From Clostridia bacterium (GTDB lineage: Bacteria > Bacillota > Clostridia > Oscillospirales > Acutalibacteraceae): a stretch of 64,000 bases of DNA. Where the stretch lies: the NCBI GenBank assembly GCA_017517665.1, contig JAFWYP010000059.1:1-64000 (forward strand), read 5' to 3'. Position 1 is the stretch's first letter. The number at the start of each line of letters is the position of its first letter. A model generated the notes under the pieces. It ran no database searches. It was not told the origin of the DNA and saw only the letters and a list, made by a program, of their open reading frames with translations. Of this stretch, positions 33,955 to 44,251 are shown piece by piece. The position numbers were made by a program, and so were the translations under genes.

Positions 33955-34803
33955 TTATACGCCTGAATAAGCGGAGAAACCGCCGTCAACGGGAAGAACA
34001 ATGCCTGTCACAAATCCCGAATACTGTTCGTCACAGAGGAAAACAAGTGCACCTGTCAAATCCTCGGGAACACCGAAACGGCGCATGGGAGTATGGGAGA
34101 TAATCTTGTTTGAACGCTCGGTGAGAGAACCGTCTTCGTTATAGAGAAGCTTTGCATTCTGGATTGTCGAGAAGAATCCCGGTGCGATTGCATTGACTCT
34201 GATTCCGACCTCTGCAAAGTGAACAGCCATCCACTGCGTGAAGTTTGAAACCGCTGCTTTTGCTGCAGAGTATGCAGGGATTCTTGTGAGAGGCTTGAAA
34301 GAATTCATTGATGAAACATTGAGAATTGTTGCGTTTTCTCTGCCGACCATTTCCTTTGCGAAGCACTGCGTTGTGAGAAGAGTGCCGAGGAAATTGAGGT
34401 TGAAAACGAATTCAATGCCCTTTGCATCAAGGTCAAAGAAAGTCTTTATGCCTTCTGCCTTTTCAGCCATATCTTTGAGTTCAAGAGTATCCTTTGTTGT
34501 TGTGCCGAGAGGAGAATTTCCGCCTGCGCCGTTGATGAGAATGTCGCAGATGCCGAGTTCATTGATAACCTTTGCCTTTGCGTTTTCAAGGCTTTCAGTT
34601 TCGAGAACATTGCAGCCTACCGCAACAGCAACGCCGCCCTCTGCGGTAATTTCGTCAACAACCTTCTGTGCAGCTTCTTCTCTCAAATCGAGAACGGCTA
34701 CCTTAACGCCGAGCTTTGCAAGGTCCTTCGCAAAACCGCTGCAAAGAACACCGCCGCCGCCCGTAATAACGGCTACTCTGCCTTTTAAATTATCGTGAAA
34801 CAT
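33955..34803 (-). CDS. SDR-family oxidoreductase, D-mannonate oxidoreductase-like
   Basis: The 282-residue short-chain dehydrogenase has the cofactor loop TGGGGVLCSG (about 15-24), NGAGG (about 94), the catalytic Ser region NVSSMNS, YSAAK (Tyr and Lys of the active site) and the C-terminal VDGGFSAY. The glycine-rich loop form and overall length resemble the UxuB/YjmF-type D-mannonate (fructuronate) oxidoreductases of Bacillota. Exact substrate is inference. The start at 34803 follows AAAAGGAG. It is the last gene of a three-gene minus-strand operon of sugar oxidoreductases. Confidence 0.85.
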   Translation of the reverse strand: MFHDNLKGRVAVITGGGGVLCSGFAKDLAKLGVKVAVLDLREEAAQKVVDEITAEGGVAVAVGCNVLETESLENAKAKVINELGICDILINGAGGNSPLGTTTKDTLELKDMAEKAEGIKTFFDLDAKGIEFVFNLNFLGTLLTTQCFAKEMVGRENATILNVSSMNSFKPLTRIPAYSAAKAAVSNFTQWMAVHFAEVGIRVNAIAPGFFSTIQNAKLLYNEDGSLTERSNKIISHTPMRRFGVPEDLTGALVFLCDEQYSGFVTGIVLPVDGGFSAYSGV

Positions 34804-34822
34804 ATTGTTTTCTCCTTTTAAA

Positions 34823-35830
34823 TCAAAGAATTTCAACGCTTTCGTCCTTTTCGGAGGACTCGTAACAGGCAAAAACAAGCTTTGCCGCATTTCCTCCCTC
34901 AAAGGCATCTATACCGAATTTTCTGCCCGATTTCAGACAGTCATAATAATCATTAATGAGAATTGAATGACCGACACCCCAATAGCTCTGTCCGTGATAA
35001 ACCGCTTCGGGTCTTTCGCACGCTTCGGTGATATTTCCGTTGGCATCAACTGAATAAAGCCTGTCGCCCTCAAAACGGAGTTTGCCGTTTTCAAATGAAA
35101 TCTCAATGAAAACATCCGAGTTTTCGGCATAAGCCGTTGTGGCATACATCATCGCCGTAATTCCGTTTTCAAGTTCCATGAGCACACTCGCGTTGTCCTC
35201 TACTTCAATTATGCCTTTCAAGTGGTCATTTGAAACATGAGCAGTAACTTTTCTGCATTTTCCGCAGAGATGCTCAATGAGGTCAAGTGTATGTATGGAC
35301 TGGTTAATGAGAACTCCGCCGCATTCTTTTTCAAGAGTGCCGTGCCAGTCATCGGAATAATAATCTTTGCCTCTGTACCATGTTACAAAAGCTCGTGCGG
35401 AAAGCATTTTTCCGAGAGTGCCCGATGCAATGATTTCTTTTGCACGATGGACACAGTTATTGTATCTGTTCTGAAAACAGACACCAACCTGCATTCCGCT
35501 TTCTTCCTGAGCCTTGCGGAGTGCTTCAACCTCGTCGGCAGAAACGGAGCAGGGTTTTTCCGTTAAAACATTTATGCCCTTAGAAAGAGCCTTTATCGCC
35601 ATATCTGTGTGAAGGTAGTGCGGAGTGCATATATGAATCGCATCAAGCTCTTCATTTCCGATAAGCTCGTCAAAATCATAGTATGCTTTTGCACCGTATT
35701 CCGCGGCGGCTTTATCGGCTCTTTCGGGTTTTATATCGGCAACGGCAACAATATCGGTATCGGGATTGTCTTTCAATGCTCTTAAATGCATTGAAGAAAT
35801 TCCGCCGCAACCGACAACTGCAACTTTCAT
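34823..35830 (-). CDS. Gfo/Idh/MocA-family oxidoreductase
   Basis: The 335-residue protein has the N-terminal Rossmann fold (VAVVGCGGISSMHLRAL), the catalytic Lys in LTEKPCS (about 95-101) and the GGVLINQSIHTLDL segment (about 172-185) with the His/Asp of the active site. It is predicted to oxidise a cyclic sugar or polyol with NAD(P). The start at 35830 follows AAAGGAAG. It lies 18 bases after the fusion gene and 19 before the SDR gene, so all three probably serve one pathway. Confidence 0.9.
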   Translation of the reverse strand: MKVAVVGCGGISSMHLRALKDNPDTDIVAVADIKPERADKAAAEYGAKAYYDFDELIGNEELDAIHICTPHYLHTDMAIKALSKGINVLTEKPCSVSADEVEALRKAQEESGMQVGVCFQNRYNNCVHRAKEIIASGTLGKMLSARAFVTWYRGKDYYSDDWHGTLEKECGGVLINQSIHTLDLIEHLCGKCRKVTAHVSNDHLKGIIEVEDNASVLMELENGITAMMYATTAYAENSDVFIEISFENGKLRFEGDRLYSVDANGNITEACERPEAVYHGQSYWGVGHSILINDYYDCLKSGRKFGIDAFEGGNAAKLVFACYESSEKDESVEIL

Positions 35831-35848
35831 AATATTGCTTCCTTTCAA

Positions 35849-37867
35849 TCAGAAAGTGGAGGACATATCGCCCTGGATTGCTTCGACAACAACATCTTTT
35901 TCTGCCTTGCCAGCAGCAATTTTCTTCTGAAGTTCGGCATAGTAAACATCTTCGTCAACAGGAAGTTCGATTTCTTTCCCGAGCCATGCGGAAAGGTGAG
36001 CCGCATTGGAGATTGAAAGACCTCTGATGCCTTCTTCGCCCCTTGCAACAAGCTCTTCACCGCGAAGAACGGCAGCTGCAAATTTATTGCAGACTTCGGA
36101 ATGCTGCTTGTTTCTGCCGTCGGTTTCAACCTCAATCCACTCGCCTTCAATCGAGCCGAAGCCTTCTTCTGCGGTTGCACAATGCTCGGATGTGAGTCCC
36201 CTAAGCTTATAGAGCATTAGTTTATCGTTTTCACAAACGAGCTTACCGCCGTCGAGCGTAACTTCAAAACGGTTTGTGCCGGGACAGTCACCCGTTGTTG
36301 TGATGAATGTGCCCGTTGCGCCGTTTGCATATTCGGCATAGATTGTAACATCGTCTTCAACCTCGATGTTGTGCCATTTGCCTTCGTGAACAAACTCCTT
36401 CACCTTAACGGGAAGACCGCAAATCCATTGCCAGAGGTCAAGGTTATGGGGGCACTGATTAAGAAGAACACCGCCGCCTTCGCCTGCCCATGTTGCACGC
36501 CATCCGCCTGAATTATAATATGCTTGAGTGCGGTACCAGTCGGTGATAATCCAGCTTACTCTTTTGATTTCGCCAAGCTCGCCGCTCTGAACAAGCTCAC
36601 GCATTTTTCTGTAAACGCAGTTTGTGCGCTGATTATACATGATACCGAAAACAAGGTCTGTCTTTGCGGCAGCTTCATTCATTTCTCTTACCTGCTTTGT
36701 ATAAACGCCTGCAGGCTTTTCTGTGAGAACATGAACACCCTTTGAGAATGCATACTGTGCGATGGGGGAGTGGTCATAATGGGGAGTTGCAATAATTACG
36801 GCATCAACCTCGCCGCTGTCAATAAGTTCTTCTGCCGTGTTATAGGTTTTGATATTGGGCATAAGCTCTTTTGCGCCGTCAAGTCTCTTGGGGTCGATGT
36901 CTGCGCAGGCTGTGATGCGGAGCTCTTTGTGAGCGCCCTTAAGGTGCATATTGATGTGTGAGCGTCCCATATTGCCCACACCGATGATGCCGAATCTTAC
37001 GGGCTGAACTCTCTTCACAATTTCGTGAATTGCCGTGCAGGCTGCGGCAAAAGAGGTTTTGTTGTCGGGATAAACAAATCTGCTGTTCATCTTTGAAGCG
37101 GTCGAATCGTCGGGTTCAAGATTGTCAAGACCTTCAAAGACTCTCAGATGAGGCTCAACGGAAAGGAAGTAAACCTTTTCTTCCTGATCAAGAGCCTTGA
37201 TGATGTCTTCAAGATGACCGTCACCCTCGCCTGCAGGAACAACGGTATCAATTTCGGCAATGCAATCCTTGATGTGCATATATGTGATATAATTTTTGAG
37301 AAGTTTGAAGCCTTCTGTGGTGTCACAGCCGCACTGAATATAGTTTGAGGGGTCAAAGATACAGCCGAGCTTATTGCCGAAATGTTCTGCAAGCTCAAGG
37401 CATCTTTCGTGGATATCGCCGTAAATGCCCTTTTCGTTTTCATGACAGCAGAGAACATCGTGCTCGCAGGCGTAGTCAACCATTGCGGTGAGACGTCTGT
37501 AAACCTCATCCTTATATTCATCAATGCTCTGACCCTTTGTGAAGAAAAAACTGAACATTCTGATATATTTTGTGCCGAGAACCTTTGCGACCTCAACGGT
37601 CTGCTTAAAAGCTTCAAAATGAGGCTCAAAGTCATCGTCGATTTCGATTTTGCCGTAGTGAGAACCGATTGAAGAAACTTTTATTCCGTGCTCGTCAAGG
37701 AGTTTTTTGAGGTCTTCTGCCTCTTCAACGGTGAAATTTGAGATGTTTTTGCCGTTAACATTGCGGAGTTCGATATATTCAATGTTGTTTTCTTTGCAGG
37801 CAGCTATCTGCTCAAGAATGTCGGGAGAAGCTTCGTCTGCAAATGCGGAAAATAAAAATTTTGCCAT
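35849..37867 (-). CDS. Fusion: sugar-phosphate isomerase/epimerase TIM barrel + Gfo/Idh/MocA dehydrogenase
   Basis: The 672-residue protein joins two whole enzymes. Residues 1-285 form an AP-endonuclease-2/xylose-isomerase-like barrel with its metal-ligand region (CHENEKG near 141-147, FDPSNY near 171-176, HIKD near 198-201, SVEPH near 236-240). Residues 290-672 form a Gfo/Idh/MocA dehydrogenase (VRFGIIGVGNMGRSH at 290-304, LTEKPAG, GGVLLNQCPHNLDLW). The linker is short and the frame continuous. In most genomes these are separate neighbouring genes, so the fusion suggests consecutive steps on one sugar. It is the first gene of the operon. Confidence 0.92.
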   Translation of the reverse strand: MAKFLFSAFADEASPDILEQIAACKENNIEYIELRNVNGKNISNFTVEEAEDLKKLLDEHGIKVSSIGSHYGKIEIDDDFEPHFEAFKQTVEVAKVLGTKYIRMFSFFFTKGQSIDEYKDEVYRRLTAMVDYACEHDVLCCHENEKGIYGDIHERCLELAEHFGNKLGCIFDPSNYIQCGCDTTEGFKLLKNYITYMHIKDCIAEIDTVVPAGEGDGHLEDIIKALDQEEKVYFLSVEPHLRVFEGLDNLEPDDSTASKMNSRFVYPDNKTSFAAACTAIHEIVKRVQPVRFGIIGVGNMGRSHINMHLKGAHKELRITACADIDPKRLDGAKELMPNIKTYNTAEELIDSGEVDAVIIATPHYDHSPIAQYAFSKGVHVLTEKPAGVYTKQVREMNEAAAKTDLVFGIMYNQRTNCVYRKMRELVQSGELGEIKRVSWIITDWYRTQAYYNSGGWRATWAGEGGGVLLNQCPHNLDLWQWICGLPVKVKEFVHEGKWHNIEVEDDVTIYAEYANGATGTFITTTGDCPGTNRFEVTLDGGKLVCENDKLMLYKLRGLTSEHCATAEEGFGSIEGEWIEVETDGRNKQHSEVCNKFAAAVLRGEELVARGEEGIRGLSISNAAHLSAWLGKEIELPVDEDVYYAELQKKIAAGKAEKDVVVEAIQGDMSSTF

Positions 37868-37906
37868 AATAATGCCTCCAGTTTTATTTTAAAACTAATC
37901 AAAATA

Positions 37907-37934
37907 ATTTTATCATTTTTTCATAATATTTCAA
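37907..37934 (-). promoter_or_regulatory. Sigma-A-type promoter of the oxidoreductase operon
   Basis: On the minus strand TTGAAA (complement 37929-37934), a 16-base spacer and TAAAAT (complement 37907-37912) lie 39 bases upstream of the fusion gene. Confidence 0.65.
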
Positions 37935-37979
37935 GTAATTAATAAAATATTTTTTTAACAAAATCAACAAAATGTATAA

Positions 37980-38008
37980 TTGACATGAAAAAATGTTTTA
38001 GTTAAAAT
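37980..38008 (+). promoter_or_regulatory. Sigma-A-type promoter of the lipase gene
   Basis: Consensus TTGACA (37980-37985), a 17-base spacer and TAAAAT (38003-38008) lie 46 bases upstream of the lipase start. It is back to back with the oxidoreductase promoter. Confidence 0.75.
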
Positions 38009-38054
38009 ATAAATGAACCGAATTGTCTGTTTTAAGACAGAAAGGAGCATTTAG

Positions 38055-39320
38055 ATGAAAAAATTAATTGCAGTTATACTTTCCTTTGCCATAATTTTCG
38101 GCCTCGCGGCAATCCCTGCAAGTGCCGCAGAAATCAAAGATGGCAAAACGAACTATCCCTATATTTTTGTCCACGGAATGGGCGGATGGGGCAGCGAAAC
38201 CCCGTATTATTCGCTTTCACCCTACTGGGGCGGCGGACTTTTGCCGGGTTCTGAAACCGATATTGTTAAAATTCTGAACGAAAACGGCGTTGAAGCATAC
38301 GCTCCTTCCGTAGGACCTCTCAGCAGTGCATGGGACAGAGCGTGCGAGCTTTACGCACAGCTTACGGGTACGGTTGTTGACTACGGCGAGGCTCATTCAA
38401 AAGAGCACGGTCACGACAGATACGGCTTCAGCTACGAAGGCAAGGCAACAATGGGCGAGCCTTGGAATTTAAAGGATAAAATCAATCTTGTCGGTCACTC
38501 CTTCGGCGGTGCAACCGTCAGACTTTTTACTTCACTTCTTGCGTTCGGCGATGCCGATGAAATTGCCGCAACGGGCAAGGATACAAGCCCTCTTTTTAAA
38601 GGTGGACATAACTGCATCCATTCGTGTATAACACTTTCTGCGCCTCACAACGGCTCTCAAGTTGCAAATCAGCTTGTTGACCCTGAGGTTACGATGCTTC
38701 TCATGGCAACCGTGCTGAATTTTATCGGTATGATTTTTGGTAACGATTTCCTTGTTTTTGCTTTCCAGCTCGGACATATGGGACTTACTCCGAAGCAGGA
38801 CGAATTCCGTGCTTTTCTCAGCATCGACGGTATAAATAGCTACTGTAAAACCAACGATAACTGCGGCTATGATATGACACTTCGCGGTGCGGCTGAGCTC
38901 AACGAAAAAATCAAGCTCTCTCCCGATACATATTACTATTCATACACAACCGAAAACACATGGGATATAACGGAATTTGAGCTTCCCGACAAGGGGCTGA
39001 GTATCATTTTCTATATCTCGTCAATGATGCTTGCTTCAACAAAAGGCAAAACGGTTGACGGAATAAAAATTGAGGGCGACTGGGCGTTGAATGACGGAAT
39101 AGTGCCTCTTGCATCGGCAAGATATCCTTCATGCGATGAAAAAACCGCGCTCAACTATGCAACCGAAACAGAAAAAGGCAATAAGATAAAACCCGGCAGA
39201 TGGTATTATTTTGAACCCATGACGGGCATGGACCATTTCGATTTCTGCGGTACAAAGGACTATCCTGAAGGCTTTGAAGAGTTCTATTTCGGAATGGTGA
39301 ATACTGCAAACAGCAGATAA
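38055..39320 (+). CDS. Secreted lipase, staphylococcal/Geobacillus (I.5) type
   Basis: The 421-residue alpha/beta hydrolase has a signal peptide (MKKLIAVILSFAIIFGLAAI, cleavage near ASA-AEI). The oxyanion-region FVHGMGGWG (about 38-46) is followed by DYGEAHSKEHGHDRYG, the segment characteristic of this lipase group with its metal-binding His. The nucleophile elbow GHSFGG places Ser at 149, and the C-terminal catalytic His region reads GMDHFDF. It probably hydrolyses triglycerides or other esters outside the cell. The ATG follows AAAGGAG. Monocistronic. Confidence 0.88.
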   Translation: MKKLIAVILSFAIIFGLAAIPASAAEIKDGKTNYPYIFVHGMGGWGSETPYYSLSPYWGGGLLPGSETDIVKILNENGVEAYAPSVGPLSSAWDRACELYAQLTGTVVDYGEAHSKEHGHDRYGFSYEGKATMGEPWNLKDKINLVGHSFGGATVRLFTSLLAFGDADEIAATGKDTSPLFKGGHNCIHSCITLSAPHNGSQVANQLVDPEVTMLLMATVLNFIGMIFGNDFLVFAFQLGHMGLTPKQDEFRAFLSIDGINSYCKTNDNCGYDMTLRGAAELNEKIKLSPDTYYYSYTTENTWDITEFELPDKGLSIIFYISSMMLASTKGKTVDGIKIEGDWALNDGIVPLASARYPSCDEKTALNYATETEKGNKIKPGRWYYFEPMTGMDHFDFCGTKDYPEGFEEFYFGMVNTANSR

Positions 39321-39330
39321 AATGATATGC

Positions 39331-39362
39331 AACAACCCCCTCGGATTTCCGAGGGGGTTGTT
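39331..39362. terminator. Hairpin between convergent lipase and yebC genes
   Basis: A near-perfect 14-base stem (AACAACCCCCTCGG / CCGAGGGGGTTGTT) with a short loop. T-tracts are poor on both sides, but its position fits a bidirectional terminator. Confidence 0.7.
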
Positions 39363-39394
39363 AACATATAATTTAACGCAACTATCACAATCAA

Positions 39395-40135
39395 TTATTC
39401 TGCATCGTCTGCGTTTTCCCAGTTATGCCATACAGCCTGAACGTCGTCGTTATCTTCAAACATTTCAAGCATCTTTGACATATTCTTGATGTCATCGGGA
39501 TTGGTGAGTGCGGTGTATGTTGAGGGTACATATTCAACTTCTGCGGAAACGAAGGTGTAGCCCTTTGCTTCAAGGTCTTCTCTTACCGCACCGCAGTCGT
39601 TGGGTTCGGTTCTGATTTCAAAAACGCCTTCTTCATCGGTGATAAAATCGCTTGCGCCTGCTTCGAGTGCATCTTCCATGAGCTTATCTTCGTCAACGCC
39701 TTCAGCCTCAACAACAAGAACACCCTGTTTTGAGAACATGAATGAAACGCAACCGCTCTGGCCCATATTTCCGCCGTATTTGTCAAAATAGTGGCGAACA
39801 TCGCCTGCTGTACGGTTACGGTTATCTGTGAGAGCTTCAACGATAACTGCAACGCCTGAAGGACCGTAGCCCTCATACATGATTTCTTCGTAATCTGCGC
39901 CGCCTGTTTCGCCTGCAGCCTTTTTGATGATTCTTTCGATATTGTCGTTGGGAACGTTGTTTGCCTTAGCCTTTGCGATAACGTCCTTGAGCTTTGAGTT
40001 TGAAGCGGGGTCGGGACCGCCTTCGCGAACAACAACCGCAATCTCTCTGCCTATCTTTGTGAAGATTTTAGCTCTCTGATTATCGGTTTTTTCTTTCTTT
40101 CTTTTAATGGTACTCCATTTTGAATGGCCTGACAT
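39395..40135 (-). CDS. YebC/PmpR-family protein
   Basis: The 246-residue protein begins with the family hallmark MSGHSKWSTIKRKKEK and contains IYEGYGPSGVAVIVEALTDN-type core sequence (about 86-104). It ends in a Glu/Asp-rich region. Family knowledge: members have been described as transcriptional regulators, and more recently some as translation factors that relieve ribosome stalling at proline runs. It carries its own consensus promoter and is a separate transcript. Confidence 0.93.
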   Translation of the reverse strand: MSGHSKWSTIKRKKEKTDNQRAKIFTKIGREIAVVVREGGPDPASNSKLKDVIAKAKANNVPNDNIERIIKKAAGETGGADYEEIMYEGYGPSGVAVIVEALTDNRNRTAGDVRHYFDKYGGNMGQSGCVSFMFSKQGVLVVEAEGVDEDKLMEDALEAGASDFITDEEGVFEIRTEPNDCGAVREDLEAKGYTFVSAEVEYVPSTYTALTNPDDIKNMSKMLEMFEDNDDVQAVWHNWENADDAE

Positions 40136-40170
40136 TTAGAAAACCTCTCTTTGATAAATTTAACTTTATA

Positions 40171-40199
40171 ATTATATATCAACGTTATATTGTTGTCAA
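40171..40199 (-). promoter_or_regulatory. Sigma-A-type promoter of yebC
   Basis: On the minus strand TTGACA (complement 40194-40199), a 17-base spacer and perfect TATAAT (complement 40171-40176) lie 36 bases upstream of the yebC start. Confidence 0.75.
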
Positions 40200-40202
40200 G
40201 AA

Positions 40203-41060
40203 TTAAATGGACTTGTTGAAGCCTTCGCCGAGTATTTCATTTGCTTCGCTGACAATGATAAACGTTTTTTCGTCGATGGATTTGACTGTTTTGAGGATAC
40301 CCGAAATTTCGTGCTTTCTTGCAACACAGATAAGAATGTTCTTGCTGTTTCCCGTGTAAGCACCCGTTGCGGGAACAATTGAAACACCTCTGGGAGAAGA
40401 ATGAACGATTGCGCTTGCAACCTCATCCGCTTTTTCCGTAACAATCATCAGCATCTTGCCGTTGCCCGTGCCGTAAATAAGAGCGTCAATAACCTTTGTG
40501 CTGACAAAAATCATGATAATCGCATAAAGACCGCTTTCAATACTTCGGAAAACAAGCATTCCCGAGCCGACTACAATTGCATCGGCAATCATAACGATTG
40601 TACCCACGGTGATGTGAGGCCATCTTTTGTGAACCAGCCTGCCCACGATATCCGTGCCGCCGCTTGTTGCACCCGTAATCATGATAAGTCCGAGACCCGA
40701 GCCCTGAAGCAGACCGCAGAAAAGAGCTGCGAGGATTTTATCGCCCTGATATGCGGGAGCAAACATTGCCGTAACGTCGAGCGCCGTTGAAAGAAGCACG
40801 GTTACCCATAATGTTCTTGCAACGAGCTTTTTGCCGAGATATTTCCACATGAGAATGAGCAGGGGAATGTTGAGAATAAGGTTAACCGTACCCACGGGAA
40901 AGCCGAAAAGCTGGTTGAAGATAACCGCAAGGCCCGTGATTCCGCTCTGTGCAATGGAATTCGGAATTGAAAAGCTGTTTACTCCGAAGGCATACAGCAC
41001 GCAGCCGATTATCCATATGATATTGTTTTTTGCCAAATTCAAAGCTTTAGTTTTGTTCAT
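40203..41060 (-). CDS. YitT-family membrane protein
   Basis: The 285-residue protein has about five or six membrane helices in the first 200 residues (LAKNNIIWIIGCVLYAFG, FGFPVGTVNLILNIPLLIL, GLGLIMITGATSGGTDIVG). A soluble C-terminal DUF2179 domain (about 205-285: MLMIVTEKADEVASAIV, GVSIVPATGAYTGNSKNIL) follows. This is the YitT/DUF161 layout. Function is not established for the family; a transport or signalling role is often guessed. It is the last gene of obgE-mrnC-yitT. Confidence 0.9.
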   Translation of the reverse strand: MNKTKALNLAKNNIIWIIGCVLYAFGVNSFSIPNSIAQSGITGLAVIFNQLFGFPVGTVNLILNIPLLILMWKYLGKKLVARTLWVTVLLSTALDVTAMFAPAYQGDKILAALFCGLLQGSGLGLIMITGATSGGTDIVGRLVHKRWPHITVGTIVMIADAIVVGSGMLVFRSIESGLYAIIMIFVSTKVIDALIYGTGNGKMLMIVTEKADEVASAIVHSSPRGVSIVPATGAYTGNSKNILICVARKHEISGILKTVKSIDEKTFIIVSEANEILGEGFNKSI

Positions 41061-41065
41061 AATAA

Positions 41066-41464
41066 TTAATCACCGCTGTTATTGATTTCGGAATAGAGAT
41101 ATTTTATTCTGTCTGTTTCGCCTTTGAGCCATAACCAGCCGAAAAGGCTTTCAAGTCCCGTTGCATAATGATAATCGGAACTCGAAGCATTTTTTGCTTT
41201 TGAACCGACATGGGCGTTTCTGCCTCTTTTGAAAACTGCCGTTTCATCCTCTGTGAGAAGCGGCATTATTTTTTTTATTGCTTCCGCTTGTGCGGCGGCG
41301 CAGACTCTTTTACTTGCCATGTTGTGAAGCGCATTGACGGGTCTGTTTGCCTCGCACACAAGTTCGCATCTTGTCAGCAAATCAAAAACCGTGTCACCGA
41401 TAAATGCGAGTGTCAGAGGACTGAGCGAAGAAACATCAACGTTTTTTTTGTGCAATATATCCAT
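41066..41464 (-). CDS. mrnC: Mini-ribonuclease III
   Basis: The 132-residue protein is a single RNase III catalytic domain without a double-stranded-RNA-binding domain: LSPLTLAFIGDTVFDLLTR near 15-33, with acidic residues of the signature helix, and SDYHYATGLESLFGWLWLKG at the end. Family knowledge: MrnC matures 23S rRNA in Bacillota. The ATG follows GAGGAG. It lies 14 bases after obgE and 5 before yitT. Confidence 0.92.
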   Translation of the reverse strand: MDILHKKNVDVSSLSPLTLAFIGDTVFDLLTRCELVCEANRPVNALHNMASKRVCAAAQAEAIKKIMPLLTEDETAVFKRGRNAHVGSKAKNASSSDYHYATGLESLFGWLWLKGETDRIKYLYSEINNSGD

Positions 41465-41478
41465 GTTTCTCCTCGCAA

Positions 41479-42756
<1,278 letters not shown>

Positions 42757-42798
42757 TTACCTTTTCTGTTTATTTTGGAACATATCTATTCATTATGA

Positions 42799-42827
42799 AT
42801 TATATCCCAGACAGCCATGCTTTACAA
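42799..42827 (-). promoter_or_regulatory. Sigma-A-type promoter of obgE
   Basis: On the minus strand TTGTAA (complement 42822-42827), a 17-base spacer and perfect TATAAT (complement 42799-42804) lie 48 bases upstream of obgE. Confidence 0.7.
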
Positions 42828-42943
42828 TAGATATTTTCTACAATTTATTATTATAATATTTACAAATATTTTACTTTTATTTTTATAAAATATATGATAT
42901 ACTATTCTGTAATTAAAATGGAAGAGTATCGGCAGGTGAAAGC

Positions 42944-44248
42944 ATGGCAGTCAGAATCGGCGAAATCGTAAAAGGCAGTATTGCCCAAAAGAAAAAAATC
43001 GGTGCAGGCGATGTTCTTATAAGTATCAACGGCAACGAAATCAACGATGTTCTTGATTACAGATTTTATATCAATGACACAAAGCTTCTTCTGTCGTTGA
43101 AAACGGCTGACGGAAAATCGAGGCTTGCCGTTATTCATAAGGATGAGTTTGAGGATATCGGACTTGAATTTGAAACTTATCTCATGGATAAGCAGAGAAG
43201 TTGCAAAAACAAATGTATTTTCTGCTTCATAGACCAGCTTCCGAAGGGTCTGCGTAAAAGCCTTTATTTCAAGGATGATGACTCAAGATTATCTTTCCTT
43301 TTCGGAAACTATATAACGCTCACAAATCTCACCGATGCCGAAGCTGAAAGAATAATAAAAATGCATATCAGCCCCGTCAATATTTCTGTGCAGACGATGA
43401 ATCCCGACCTGCGTGTTGAAATGATGGCAAATCCCAAGGCAGGAGAATCGCTGAAATATCTGCATAAGTTTGCGAATGCTGAAATTGCAATCAATACACA
43501 GCTTGTTCTCTGCCCGAATATAAATGACGGCAAGGAGCTTGAACGCAGTCTTTCCGAACTCGGAGCGCTTTATCCCTCGGTGCAGAGCATAGCGGCGGTG
43601 CCTGTCGGTCTTTCCGACCACAGAGAAGGACTTTATCCGTTAAAACCTTACACAAAAGAAACCGCACGCGAGGTTATCGGAATAATTGATAAATTCAACA
43701 ACAAGTTCAAAGAAGAACACGGAGAGATAATAGCTTATGCGGCGGATGAATTCTATCTCAAAGCCGAGCTTCCGATGCCCGATGCGGATTATTATAACGG
43801 CTTTCCGCAGCTTGAAAACGGAGTGGGAATGTGGGCACTTCTCGAATCTGAATTCAATGAAGCCCTTGATGAATGCGATATAAAATCGCTTGACCGCACG
43901 GCGACAATTGTTACGGGCAAGGCGGCATATCCGCTGATTTCTTCCCTTGCAAAGAAAGCCTGCAACAAAATTAATGGTCTCAGGATAAATGTTGTTGCGG
44001 CAGAAAATAAACTGCTCGGAGAAATGATAACGGTTTCGGGTCTTCTCTGCGGCAGAGATATAGTTTCCGCACTTGAAGGAATTGAACTCGGCGATGAGCT
44101 TATAATTCCGCCGAACTGTTTGCGGAGTGAGGGCGATATGTTCCTTGACAATATGACGGTTGACGGACTTTCGGACAGATTAAATATAAAAGTTACCCAA
44201 AACGGCAGCAGCGGCGAAGAACTGCTGAATGCTATGACAGGAGGTTAA
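42944..44248 (+). CDS. DUF512 radical-SAM-like protein with PDZ domain
   Basis: The 434-residue protein has an N-terminal PDZ-like domain (about 1-70, IGAGDVLISINGNEINDV), a Cys cluster CKNKCIFC (CxxxCxxC, about 87-94) followed by FIDQLPKGLR, a radical-SAM-type barrel, and a C-terminal DUF512 domain (about 275-430, with VTGKAAYPLI and VSGLLCGRDI). This is the conserved Clostridia protein encoded next to der. Its reaction is unknown. It is the first gene of the long der-ruvCAB transcript, 3 bases before der. Confidence 0.9.
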   Translation: MAVRIGEIVKGSIAQKKKIGAGDVLISINGNEINDVLDYRFYINDTKLLLSLKTADGKSRLAVIHKDEFEDIGLEFETYLMDKQRSCKNKCIFCFIDQLPKGLRKSLYFKDDDSRLSFLFGNYITLTNLTDAEAERIIKMHISPVNISVQTMNPDLRVEMMANPKAGESLKYLHKFANAEIAINTQLVLCPNINDGKELERSLSELGALYPSVQSIAAVPVGLSDHREGLYPLKPYTKETAREVIGIIDKFNNKFKEEHGEIIAYAADEFYLKAELPMPDADYYNGFPQLENGVGMWALLESEFNEALDECDIKSLDRTATIVTGKAAYPLISSLAKKACNKINGLRINVVAAENKLLGEMITVSGLLCGRDIVSALEGIELGDELIIPPNCLRSEGDMFLDNMTVDGLSDRLNIKVTQNGSSGEELLNAMTGG

Positions 44249-44251
44249 ATT

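Noticed and set aside
34804-34908. Upstream extension of the SDR gene
   Set aside because: It overlaps the preceding Gfo/Idh/MocA gene and the SDR fold begins right after the ATG at 34803 with AAGGAG.
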